Below the pieces are notes generated by a model. The model was not told the origin of the DNA. It ran no database searches and saw only the letters and a list, made by a program, of their open reading frames with translations. A program made the translations under genes and the position numbers. A stretch of 64,000 nt of DNA from Deltaproteobacteria bacterium (GTDB taxonomy: Bacteria; Myxococcota_A; UBA796; SXON01): NCBI GenBank assembly GCA_014191855.1, contig BJHF01000012.1, positions 1 through 64,000 of the forward strand, read 5' to 3'. Shown in pieces: positions 27,081-34,839 of the stretch (positions within the stretch are counted from its first letter, which is position 1; the number at the start of each line of letters is the position of its first letter).

Positions 27081-28120
27081 CGAGCGCGCGTTGCCTCGGG
27101 GGTGACCGCTCACCTCGTGACGTATGCGCGGTGGGCGCCTGGGTGCGCCGCCCTCACGCGCCGGTCGCCAGCCGCAGCGCCGCTCTGAACGGACGAACGC
27201 CGTGAATCTGCACACGTACGCCGCTGTCGCGACACAAACGAGACAACCGCGTCGTCGAGCCGGCCCGCGTCGACCACGCGAGCGCGCGTTGCCTCGGGGG
27301 TGATCGCTCACCCGGTGACGTATGCGCGGTGGGCGCCGGGGCACCCGCGGGGCCGAGGGTGCCGGCGCGGGGGACACACGGACGAACGCCGTGAATCTGC
27401 GCGCATACGCCGCCGTCGCGACACAAACGCGACAACCGCGTCGTCGAGCCCGCCCGCGTCGACCACGCGAGCGCGCGTTGCCTCGGGGGTGACCGCTCAC
27501 CTCGGGGGATTTGCGCGCGCGGCGGCCTGGGTGCGCCAGCCGCACGCGCCCGTCGCCCGCCGCAGCGCCGCTCTGAACGGACGAACGCCGTGAATATCGA
27601 CGCGCGCCCCACTGTCGCGACACAAACGCGACAACCGCGTCGTCGAGCCGGCCCGCGTCGACCACGCGAGCGCGCGTTGCCTCGGGGGTGACCGCTCACC
27701 TCGGGGGATTTGCGCGCGCGGCGGCCTGGGTGCGCCAGCCGCACGCGCCCGTCCCCCGCCGCAGCGCCGCTCTGAACGGACGAACGCCGTGAATCTGTAC
27801 GCGTACGCCACTGTCGCGACACAAACGCGACAACCGCGTCGTCGAGCCGGCCCGCGTCGACCACGCGAGCGCGCGTTGCCTCGGGGGTGACCGCTCACCC
27901 CGTGACGTATGCGCGGTGGGCGCCTGGGTGCGCCGCCCTCACGCGCCCGTCGCCGGCCGCAGCGCCGCTCTGAACGGACGAACGCCGTGAATCTGCGCGC
28001 ATACGCCGCCGTCGCGACACAAACGCGACAACCGCGTCGTCGAGCCGGCCCGCGTCGACCACGCGAGCGCGCGTAGCCTCGGGGGTGACCGCTCACCCCG
28101 GGGGATTTGCGCGGTCGGGG
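27081..28120. repeat. Tandem array of about 198-bp noncoding repeats (5.3 copies)
   Basis: Units begin with CGAGCGCGCGTTGCCTCGGG at 27081, 27279, 27468, 27667 and 27866, plus a partial sixth (one base different) at 28064; the spacings are 198, 189, 199, 199 and 198 bp. Each full unit shares GAACGCCGTGAAT or a close form, a potential hairpin GTCGCG-ACACAAA-CGCGAC (decayed in unit 1) and CCGCGTCGTCGAGC. The segment after GCTCACC differs: units 1 and 5 share one version, units 3 and 4 another, and unit 2 is distinct. Lengths that are not multiples of three break every long frame, so the array is probably noncoding. It lies between flgL and the flagellins. Confidence 0.9.
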
Positions 28121-28185
28121 GCCCCCTCGCGCCGTCTCGGCGCCCTCCCCGCAACCCGTAGCCCGCCCCCGTAGCCCGAACCCCC

Positions 28186-29058
28186 CTACATCAAATCAAA
28201 CAACCCCACCGACCGCGCCGACGCCGCCACTTGCAGCGCCGTCTGGTACGAGGTGCGAAGCTCCGAGAGCTTCATGTAGGTCTCGGCGGGATCGGCAGAA
28301 ACGATGTCGCTCAAGCCGGCGTCGAGCTGGGCGCCCAGCGATTCGGCCAGGGACGACGCGTCGGTCGCAACATTGGTCTGGTTGCCCACGTTGGCGCGGG
28401 CGCTCATCACCTGGTCCAGCGCCGCGTCGATGTCATCAAGGGCTGACTGAATTCCAGTGGTGTCGTCGGCCTCCAGCGCGGTTTGAAAGGCGTCGATCGC
28501 GGCGAAGATGTCCACGCTGTCGTCGAACACCGCGGAGCCGTCGAGGCCGGTGTCCACCCAAGTGCTGTCGCCCACCTTGGTGGTCGGCACGTCGGTGCTG
28601 CCGGTGTAGCTGCCATCGTCGGCGAAGGGCGGGGTGTCATACGCGGTACCGGCGAAGATATAGCGGCCACCAAAGTTGCTGTTCGCGGCGTCGAGCAGGG
28701 TGTCGCGAAGCGCGCTCACCTCCAGCGCCGCGTAGCCGCGATCATCGGAATTGGAGAGGTCGCCCGCCGTCTGTACGGCCAGCTCGCGGGCGCGGCTCAG
28801 GGTGTCGTGTACGCGGCCAAGCGCGCTGTCGAGCTGGTCGAGCGAGCCAATCGCCTGGGTGGCGTTCTTGCCATACACTTCCTGGTCCAGGCTCCCGGCC
28901 TGCAACCGGTCGATCTGGCCGACCAGCTCCGGCGCGTCGGAAGGCTTGCTGATCAAGAGGCCGGTCACCGCCTGATCCTCGACTTCGCGCAGCCGCGTGG
29001 AATTGGTCGCGAGGTTCTGGCGAACGAGGTTCCACAAGCCGGCTTGGGTCACGCGCAT
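28186..29058 (-). CDS. flgL: Flagellar hook-associated protein 3 FlgL
   Basis: FlgL links the hook-associated FlgK to the filament. The 290-residue product is a flagellin-like protein with N-terminal MRVTQAGLWNLVRQNLATNS and conserved VTGLLISKPSDAPELVGQI, LSRARELAVQTAGDLSN and the strand/helix ANSNFGGRYIFAGTAYDTPP (trimmed to the family hallmark NSNFGGRYIFAGT). The C-terminus has AETYMKLSELRTSYQTALQ. It starts 2 nt after flgK. Downstream is the 198-bp repeat array rather than a gene. Confidence 0.95.
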   Translation of the reverse strand: MRVTQAGLWNLVRQNLATNSTRLREVEDQAVTGLLISKPSDAPELVGQIDRLQAGSLDQEVYGKNATQAIGSLDQLDSALGRVHDTLSRARELAVQTAGDLSNSDDRGYAALEVSALRDTLLDAANSNFGGRYIFAGTAYDTPPFADDGSYTGSTDVPTTKVGDSTWVDTGLDGSAVFDDSVDIFAAIDAFQTALEADDTTGIQSALDDIDAALDQVMSARANVGNQTNVATDASSLAESLGAQLDAGLSDIVSADPAETYMKLSELRTSYQTALQVAASARSVGLFDLM

Positions 29059-29060
29059 GA

Positions 29061-30446
29061 TTACCCTCCGATCTGCAACAGCGTGCGGAGCAATTCGTCA
29101 CACGCGCTGATCACCTTGGCGGCCGCACGATAGGCCGACTGGTATTCCAGCATGTGGGTGGCTTCTTCGTCGGTGTCAACACCGGACACGCTCTCACGCA
29201 GCGTTTCGAGGTCGCCCACGATCGCGGATTGGGTCTCGGCGTCGCTCTCGGCAGCGGCGACGGCGCTGCCGACGCTTGCGGTAATCGCGCTGGAAGCGGC
29301 CCCGATGGTGCCGGTTGAAAACAACGAGTCGTCGTTTTCAATGTCCAGCATCGCGGCGAGGTTCTCGCCGTCGCCGGCCAGGGCGCTCGCGCTCCCGGCC
29401 AGCGCCAACAGCGAAGGATCATCGCTGATCGCGGCCGTTACCGCGATGGCCGCCGCAGCGCCCGCGGCGGAGGTGGGCAGCGTGAACAAGTCCGTCCCCG
29501 CCGCGCCGCTCTGGTCGAACCCGGCTGCGTGCTGGGTGTTCATGGCCGTTGCAAACGTGAACGCGAGCGCGTCGAGGTCATCGGCCCAGCCAGAGATGCG
29601 CTCGCGCGCTTCCGTCAGCCCGCCCACGGCGCCCCCAACGCCCTTGGTGATGTCGAAGTCCCCGTCGTCCATCGCCACGGTGATCGTGGATTCCCCGGCA
29701 GCGTTCGTCCCCGTGGACATCTCGCGCCAGTCGCCACCGCTCACGACCGCGTGGCCTGCGACGTACACCTCGGCTTGCCCGTCGGCGTGAAGCTGCGCCG
29801 TAGCGCCGACCCGCGTCGCGAGGTCGAGGATGAGCTGATCGCGGCGATCGAGCAGGTCGGCGGGGCCGACGTCCGCGCCGGCATGGCCGATCCGGGCGTT
29901 GAGCGCGGCGATCTCTTCGAGCGCTGCGTTCACCTCGTCCAGGTTCGCGCCGAGGGACTCCTCGATGTTCGTGAGGCTCTGTGAGAGCCCGGTCGCGACC
30001 CGGTTGGCCGTGCCGGAGAACACCTCGGCGGCGTACACCACGCTGCGGCGCTGGGAGGCGTCCGAGGGGTCGGCGCTGGCGGTGCCCAACGCGTCAAAAA
30101 GCTTGTCGATCGCCTCGGAGAGGCCGGTGGCGGTGCTGCCGTCGAAGTAGGATTCGGCCACCGAGAGCGTGTCGGAGAGCGTGCTGGTGGAGGCTTCGGC
30201 GCCCGCCGCGTCGATGAGGCGCACCCCCAACAGGCGGTCGGTGGAGCGCACGACCGAGGAGGCCATCGCCCCCTGACCGATCCACAAGCCCTTGGACGCG
30301 ACGGGATCAAGCTGCGTTGTACGGAGCGTGCGGCGGCTGAACCCAGGGGTGTTCGCCCCCGTGACGTTCTGCGCGGTCACGTCGATACCGGCTGACGCGA
30401 CGCCCAGGCCGCGCGCGCCGGTGTTCAACGCGCCGAGGAGGCTCAT
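29061..30446 (-). CDS. flgK: Flagellar hook-associated protein 1 FlgK
   Basis: FlgK forms the hook-filament junction next to the hook. The N-terminus LLGALNTGARGLGVASAGID and VTGANTPGFSRRTLRT are typical, as are the region LNARIGHAGADVGPADLLDRRDQLI, trimmed to GPADLLDRRDQLI, and the C-terminal MLEYQSAYRAAAKVISACDE. Its length (461) is at the short end of the family, with a reduced middle. The ATG overlaps the stop of the FlgN-like gene (ATGA). Confidence 0.95.
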   Translation of the reverse strand: MSLLGALNTGARGLGVASAGIDVTAQNVTGANTPGFSRRTLRTTQLDPVASKGLWIGQGAMASSVVRSTDRLLGVRLIDAAGAEASTSTLSDTLSVAESYFDGSTATGLSEAIDKLFDALGTASADPSDASQRRSVVYAAEVFSGTANRVATGLSQSLTNIEESLGANLDEVNAALEEIAALNARIGHAGADVGPADLLDRRDQLILDLATRVGATAQLHADGQAEVYVAGHAVVSGGDWREMSTGTNAAGESTITVAMDDGDFDITKGVGGAVGGLTEARERISGWADDLDALAFTFATAMNTQHAAGFDQSGAAGTDLFTLPTSAAGAAAAIAVTAAISDDPSLLALAGSASALAGDGENLAAMLDIENDDSLFSTGTIGAASSAITASVGSAVAAAESDAETQSAIVGDLETLRESVSGVDTDEEATHMLEYQSAYRAAAKVISACDELLRTLLQIGG

Positions 30447-30796
30447 CGGGGGCCTCGAACCTGCCCGCGGCGGCCGTACGTCTCGGGGGCTCGTTCGGGA
30501 GACAGCGCGGCGATCGCGCCGAGCACGGTGTTTCCGCAGGTGCGGATGCGGCTGTCGAGAACGCGGATCCGACGGGCCAGCTCGCCCGCTCGGGCGCGCG
30601 TGGTGGCGTCGGCGGCCCGGATGGGACCGAGGTCGAGGTTCTCTTGCAGCTCGCGGCGGGCGGCGGTGTGGGCCACGAGCGCCGCCGCGTTGGCGGTGCG
30701 CGCGGCTTCGAGCTGCGCCTCAACGCTGCGGAGCAGCTTCTGGAGGTCGTCGAGCGCGGCGAGGGGCGCGATCTCGGGGAGGGATGCGAGGTCCAT
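30443..30796 (-). CDS. flgN: FlgN-like flagellar export chaperone
   Basis: The 117-residue protein is almost entirely helical, with two long helices (LAALDDLQKLLRSVEAQLEA and NAAALVAHTAARRELQENL) and then RARAGELARRIRVLDSRIRT. FlgN proteins are small helical chaperones that bind FlgK and FlgL before export. The gene lies directly between flgM and flgK, which is the conserved place for flgN (flgM-flgN-flgK-flgL). Sequence conservation in this family is low, so position carries most of the weight. Confidence 0.78.
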   Translation of the reverse strand: MDLASLPEIAPLAALDDLQKLLRSVEAQLEAARTANAAALVAHTAARRELQENLDLGPIRAADATTRARAGELARRIRVLDSRIRTCGNTVLGAIAALSPERAPETYGRRGQVRGPR

Positions 30797-30799
30797 GGC

Positions 30800-31087
30800 T
30801 TAGAACCCCCGCAACAGGGCGTCGACGGTGCGCTCGAAGTCGGCGTCCGTACCGAGCCTGCCCGCGGCGATGTCCGCCTTGGCTTCCGCCACCTTCTCCG
30901 TGCGGATCTCGCCGTACGGGTTGGCGCGGGCTGCGGCGTGCAGCTCGCTCAGGAAGTCGCTCGAGTGCACCTCCGCGGCGCGTCCGGCGCTGCTGGTGCC
31001 CGCCGTCGAGCTCACCGCGCTGGTGCGACCCACGCGGCTGTAGGTGTGCATGTCTGCCGTCGGGACCATGGGGGAATGGATCTTCAC
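30800..31087 (-). CDS. flgM: Anti-sigma-28 factor FlgM
   Basis: FlgM holds FliA (sigma-28) inactive until the hook is complete and it is exported. The 95-residue product has a disordered Ser/Ala-rich N-terminus and the family C-terminal helices, IRTEKVAEAKADIAAGRLG followed by DADFERTVDALLRGF, which bind the sigma factor. A GTG start with a strong AGGAGG site fits. A sigma-28-like promoter is found just upstream (31107-31133), which would make FlgM autoregulated. Confidence 0.88.
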   Translation of the reverse strand: MKIHSPMVPTADMHTYSRVGRTSAVSSTAGTSSAGRAAEVHSSDFLSELHAAARANPYGEIRTEKVAEAKADIAAGRLGTDADFERTVDALLRGF

Positions 31088-31106
31088 AGCGGACCTCCTA
31101 CAGGCC

Positions 31107-31133
31107 GATTCGGGCAGGTCGTTCGGAACTTGA
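31107..31133 (-). promoter_or_regulatory. Candidate sigma-28 promoter of flgM-flgN-flgK-flgL
   Basis: Minus strand TCAA (TCAAGTTC, similar to FliA TAAAGTTT) and CCCGAATC are spaced by exactly 15 nt. The -10 box end lies 20 nt before the flgM GTG. The spacing and position agree with the other sites in this locus. Confidence 0.45.
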
Positions 31134-31149
31134 GCCCCGATGACGAGGT

Positions 31150-31926
31150 TCAGCGATCTTTTTCGCCGAGCGGCGCGCGGCCGGACCAGGTGGAGGGATC
31201 GATCGGCGATCCATCCTGGCGGACTTCGAAGTGGAGGTGCGCGCCGGTGCTCCGGCCCGTGTTGCCGACGCTCGCGATGGGCTGACCGGCCTGCACGACG
31301 TCCCCCTCCTTCACCCCGAGGTCGCGACAGTGGGCATAGCGCGACTCGGTGCCGTCGGCGTGCGTGAGGATGACCACGTTGCCGTAGCTCCCGCGTTTGC
31401 CGGAGAAGCGCACGACACCGTCGGCGGCGGCGAGCACAGGCGTGCCCTCTGCGGCAGCGAGATCAAGTCCGTGGTGCTGGCGGAGCTGCCCGGAGAAGGG
31501 GTCGGCCCGCAGACCGAAGGCGCTGGTCACGCGGACGTCGCCTCGGGAGTGTGCGGGTTTCTCCGTGCGCAGCGGGGCGAAGCGTTCACCCGGCGGCGGA
31601 CCGTTGCCGGCGTCGTGCCCCATCGCCTCCAGCAGGCTTCGCTGCAGGCCGAAGCCCCCGGATTCGGCCACGCGCTCCCCGATCTCCTGGTCGAAGAGGT
31701 CGGCAAATGTAGCCATGGCCCCCTTGGACCACGGTCCGTCCTTCACCCCTTCGCGCATCGTCTTGGAGAGGTACGACACCATCCACGACTCAAACTGCTT
31801 TGCAGCTTCCTCGTCTTTCGACGATAGCGGCCGGTCGGCTCGAGCCGACGATGCCAGGGAGCTGTAGGCCTTGAGATCGTCCACGGTCGTCGCATCGGTC
31901 GGCTCGTGCCCGAGTTGAGGATACAA
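31150..31926 (-). CDS. FlgJ-type rod-binding domain fused to M23 peptidase
   Basis: Residues 35-100 match the FlgJ rod-binding domain (EEAAKQFESWMVSYLSKTM, FADLFDQEIGERVAESGGFGLQ as its core). This domain caps the growing rod. Residues 130-250 form a LytM/M23 metallopeptidase with H151xxxD155 and H230-L-H232 zinc ligands (HHGLDLAAAEGTPV, GAHLHFEV). In enterobacteria the FlgJ C-terminus is a glucosaminidase; here an endopeptidase would cut peptide cross-links to let the rod through. The start is uncertain: TTG 31926 gives 258 residues, GTG at residue 15 is an alternative, and the divergent gene starts only 7 bp away. It heads the flagellar run. Confidence 0.88.
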   Translation of the reverse strand: MYPQLGHEPTDATTVDDLKAYSSLASSARADRPLSSKDEEAAKQFESWMVSYLSKTMREGVKDGPWSKGAMATFADLFDQEIGERVAESGGFGLQRSLLEAMGHDAGNGPPPGERFAPLRTEKPAHSRGDVRVTSAFGLRADPFSGQLRQHHGLDLAAAEGTPVLAAADGVVRFSGKRGSYGNVVILTHADGTESRYAHCRDLGVKEGDVVQAGQPIASVGNTGRSTGAHLHFEVRQDGSPIDPSTWSGRAPLGEKDR

Positions 31927-31933
31927 TCGCCCG

Positions 31934-32833
31934 ATGTTGCTCCTCCTCGCTTCCTTCGCCGCCGCAGAGACTGACCAGATCGGGGGTCAGGACACCTACA
32001 ACAACGACGGTGACATGCTCAAGGTCGTCGTGATCGACGTGGACGAGGCTGTGGCCATCACGCGGCTCCAGTTCTCCGTGTACAACGATGGCGACACGGG
32101 GGATATCGACCTCGTGGTGTACCAGCTGGTCGGTGGCACCTACACGCTCGTGCAGTCCGTCGCGGCGACCGGGCTGCCCGATCGCCAGGAAGGAACGGCC
32201 GACTCGGGTGCGGTGAGCTGGGTGCTGGAGGCCGGTGAGCGGTACGCTGTGGGCGCCTATGTGGGCGGCTCCTGGTACTACTACTACTCGGAGCGCACGG
32301 AAGATCCCTGGTTCGGGGGCGTCGCGGGCTCCCACCGCTATGAGGCCCGGGCCACGCCGCCCAGCTTCGAAGAGCCCGACCTCGAAGGGTACTTCTACGA
32401 CATGACGATCGAGTCGGTGCCCGCGGACAACGACGGCGATGGCGCGGTGTCCGCGGCGTATGGCGGGGACGACTGCAACGACGAAGACGCGACGATCGGC
32501 CCCGAAGGCACCGAGATCGTATACGACGGGATCGATCAGGACTGCGATGGCTCCGATCTGGCGGATCTCGACCTCGATGGGGCGAACGCCACCGAGGCCG
32601 GCGGCGGCGACTGCGACGACGCGGCGGCCGACATCAACCCCAGCGCCAAAGAGGTGTGTGGCGATGGGATCGACCAGGACTGTTCGGGCAAGGATCTGGC
32701 GTGTGGTGGGGATGGACAGGGCGGGCCGGGCGCCGTGGACGCATCCACGTGCAGCTGCAGCGCCGGCGCGGACTCCGCAGGGTTGTTCGCGGTGATCGCC
32801 GGTGCGGCGTTGCTACGGCGTCGGCGCTCCTAA
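31934..32833 (+). CDS. MopE-like Asp/Cys repeat surface protein with MYXO-CTERM-like tail
   Basis: The 299-residue protein has a short signal peptide (MLLLLASFAAAE) and an N-terminal beta-sandwich-like domain (20-165). Two copies of the MopE-type motif follow (DNDGDGAVSAAYGGDDCND and DLDLDGANATEAGGGDCDD, each ending in IDQDC), thought to bind metal. The C-terminus has CSC, a hydrophobic helix (AGLFAVIAGAALL) and RRRRS. This is the layout of MYXO-CTERM sorting signals, which are processed by a myxosortase for surface display. The stop overlaps the stop of the convergent lipoprotein gene. A biological role is unknown. Confidence 0.85.
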   Translation: MLLLLASFAAAETDQIGGQDTYNNDGDMLKVVVIDVDEAVAITRLQFSVYNDGDTGDIDLVVYQLVGGTYTLVQSVAATGLPDRQEGTADSGAVSWVLEAGERYAVGAYVGGSWYYYYSERTEDPWFGGVAGSHRYEARATPPSFEEPDLEGYFYDMTIESVPADNDGDGAVSAAYGGDDCNDEDATIGPEGTEIVYDGIDQDCDGSDLADLDLDGANATEAGGGDCDDAAADINPSAKEVCGDGIDQDCSGKDLACGGDGQGGPGAVDASTCSCSAGADSAGLFAVIAGAALLRRRRS

Positions 32834-34071
32834 GGCCGCGTCGCGGCGTCTGCCTCGATCAGCGCTTCCATCACGGTGAACCCTGAACCCCCGCTGGACT
32901 CCAACGCGAAGCCGGAGTCGGAGCCGAGCACCTGCATGTCCGGGTTCACCACGATCATCGTGGGGAAGCTCATGCCGTCCTCCTTGCCAAGGTAGGCCGG
33001 GAACACGGTGTAGCCGAAGCCCTCGTCCGCGAGCACAGGCCCGGTGGAGCCGAGCGCCGTCGCCCATTGATCCAGCACGTCCGGGCTCGGGGATTCGTAG
33101 ATTGCGCCGAGCGAAGCGTTGAGCAGCGTCACCCACTCCACGACGATGCCGCGCGCCGCCATCTCCTCCACCCACGCCGCTTCGTTCTCGGCGAGGTTGA
33201 TGCAGGGCCCGCAGTCGGGCGACGATGCGTCGATCACGAGGTAGCGCCCCCAGAAGTCCCAGAGATCCACCTCGTCGCCGCAGGTGTCCACGAGGCGGGC
33301 GTTGGGGAAGGTGCCGCCGGTCGAAAGCACCCAATCGGTCACCGGGCCGCCGGGGTTGCAGGTTTCCCAGCCGCATTCGTAAGGCTCGGTGCGGGGCACG
33401 TTCACGTCCTCGATCGTGGTGGACTCGTCGACGCCCTGCACCAGCTCCAGGCTCGCGCTCAGCGCGAAGGTGCCGCCGTCGGTGAACTCTCCGCTGTCTT
33501 CGAAGCTGCCGACGAACGGATCCGACTCGGTGCCGCTCCCCGTCACGGCGTTCATGTCTTCAAGCGCGAGGTTGATCGTCGCCCTGCGGAAGAGGTGGGC
33601 GGTACCATCCACCGTGCCGAAGCCGAGGTGCTCGGTGCGCGTGGCCTCCGAGGTGGAGATGAGCGCGAGGCAGTCGTCGTAGCCTTCGTACACCAGGCCG
33701 TCGCCGATCGTGAACCAGTCGCAGTCGGGGCACTGCCACCCGTGGCCCTCGCGCTCCACCATGAGCGGATACGCGCGGTGGTAGCTGCAGTCTGCGTAGC
33801 CGCGGGCCTCGGCTTCTGCGTCGAAGTCGAGCGTCCATACGCCTTCGCCGCTCAGCGTTCGCGCGGCGTGGGGCTCAGCGCCGACGTACCCGTTATCCGG
33901 CGGACATTCGGGTGGATCCAGGTCGTAGATCACATCGCCGGAGTCGAGCCCGGAGTCCTCGCCGGAGTCCGTACCGTCGTCACCCGAGTCCCAGGCGGTG
34001 TCCGCGTCGGGCGTGCCCTCGGCGGTCGAACCCTGGATGGGGCAGGCCACGAGCGCCCACAGGAGCGTCAC
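32830..34071 (-). CDS. Thioredoxin-fold lipoprotein (TlpA-like)
   Basis: The GTG at 34071 makes a GTGA overlap with the comEA-like gene and opens on a signal with lipobox LVAC; it gives 413 residues. After an acidic Asp/Ser/Gly linker (about 20-50) comes a Cys-containing domain of unknown type (50-250). Residues 265-405 look like a TlpA/ResA-type thioredoxin domain: LWDFWGRYLVIDASSPDCGP, trimmed core SSPDCGPC with an active-site CGPC, then FPTMIVVNPD. A cis-Pro is present. It probably acts as a thiol-disulfide enzyme outside the cytoplasm. Confidence 0.8.
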   Translation of the reverse strand: MTLLWALVACPIQGSTAEGTPDADTAWDSGDDGTDSGEDSGLDSGDVIYDLDPPECPPDNGYVGAEPHAARTLSGEGVWTLDFDAEAEARGYADCSYHRAYPLMVEREGHGWQCPDCDWFTIGDGLVYEGYDDCLALISTSEATRTEHLGFGTVDGTAHLFRRATINLALEDMNAVTGSGTESDPFVGSFEDSGEFTDGGTFALSASLELVQGVDESTTIEDVNVPRTEPYECGWETCNPGGPVTDWVLSTGGTFPNARLVDTCGDEVDLWDFWGRYLVIDASSPDCGPCINLAENEAAWVEEMAARGIVVEWVTLLNASLGAIYESPSPDVLDQWATALGSTGPVLADEGFGYTVFPAYLGKEDGMSFPTMIVVNPDMQVLGSDSGFALESSGGSGFTVMEALIEADAATRP

Positions 34072-34610
34072 TTCACCACGCAGCAATCACGCAGGCCGGC
34101 GAGGGTAGCGGGGCCGATCCCGGAGACGTTGTCCAGGGCGTCGCACGAGGCAAACGGGCCGTTATCCGTGCGGTATTGCAGGATCGTCTCGGCGCGGCTC
34201 GGGCCGACACCCGGCAGGTTGGTGAGCCCCGAGGCGTCGGCGCTGTTGATGTTCACGGGGCAGCCGGCTGCCGCGGTGGGCGTCGAAGAAACCGTCGCGA
34301 CCGCGGGGGCCGCCGTCGTAGCAGCCGTCTTGCTGGGTGCGGCTTCCGGAGCGCGCGTCGCCCCCGCCGCCGGCGCGCCAAACGACACCATGTCCTTGAT
34401 GTTCTCCAGCGTGCTCGGCCCGATGCCGCTCACCGCGTCGAGGTCGGCGAGCGTCGTGAACGGGCCGTGCTCCGCGCGGTAGGCGAGGATGGCCTCGGCC
34501 TTGGAGGGGCCGATCCCCGGGAGCGTTTCCAGCGCCGTGGCGTCGGCGGTGTTCACGTCTACTGCAGCCAGGGCGGAGAAGACCAACGCGAGCCAGGCAA
34601 TCATGAACAC
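34068..34610 (-). CDS. comEA: Double ComEA-like helix-hairpin-helix protein
   Basis: The 180-residue product carries an N-terminal signal or membrane segment (MIAWLALVFSALAAV) and two ComEA-type HhH domains: VNTADATALETLPGIGPSKA (18-37 region) and VNINSADASGLTNLPGVGPS (about 118-137). A Thr/Ala linker of about 35 residues joins them. Each domain has two HhH motifs (GIGPSKAE, GIGPSTLE; GVGPSRAE, GIGPATLA). ComEA binds double-stranded DNA during uptake; usual ComEA has only one such domain. The last residues contain CC (LRDCCVVK). It overlaps the thioredoxin lipoprotein gene by a GTGA. Confidence 0.85.
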   Translation of the reverse strand: MFMIAWLALVFSALAAVDVNTADATALETLPGIGPSKAEAILAYRAEHGPFTTLADLDAVSGIGPSTLENIKDMVSFGAPAAGATRAPEAAPSKTAATTAAPAVATVSSTPTAAAGCPVNINSADASGLTNLPGVGPSRAETILQYRTDNGPFASCDALDNVSGIGPATLAGLRDCCVVK

Positions 34611-34614
34611 TCCG

Positions 34615-34839
34615 TTACAGGTCGATGGATTCGGGGCCTTGAGAGGCGCGTTCGCGCAATCGTGCGAGCCGGGCCTCCGCGTCGTCCAGGAGCGCAGCGC
34701 GCGCGGCTGGGTCGGCGACCAGCTTCAAAACGTCCCCTTCGCGGCAGCCCTCGGGAAGCACCGCGACGGGCACTTCCACCCGCTCCTGGCCGACAAGCAG
34801 CACCGCGCGTTCGCCTTCGATCCGGTCGAGGATGATCAT
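34615..34839 (-). CDS. DUF3006 family protein
   Basis: The ATG at 34839 forms an ATGA overlap with the metallo-beta-lactamase gene, giving 74 residues. The N-terminus MIILDRIEGERAVLLVGQE, then VEVPVAVLPEGCREGDVLKL, is the DUF3006 pattern: a small beta barrel with the DR.EG.xAVL motif. DUF3006 genes often accompany ComEC-like metallo-hydrolases. The C-terminal 30 residues form a helix. No function is established. Confidence 0.82.
   Translation of the reverse strand: MIILDRIEGERAVLLVGQERVEVPVAVLPEGCREGDVLKLVADPAARAALLDDAEARLARLRERASQGPESIDL

Noticed and set aside
27154-28096. Minus-strand open frames of about 200-236 codons through the 198-bp repeats
   Set aside because: They are Arg-rich, change frame between repeat units because lengths are not multiples of three, and show no start/ribosome-site pattern; they look like GC-driven shadows.
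27081-28120. CRISPR array
   Set aside because: Units are about 198 bp with long conserved blocks, not short direct repeats with similar-size spacers, and no cas genes are present.
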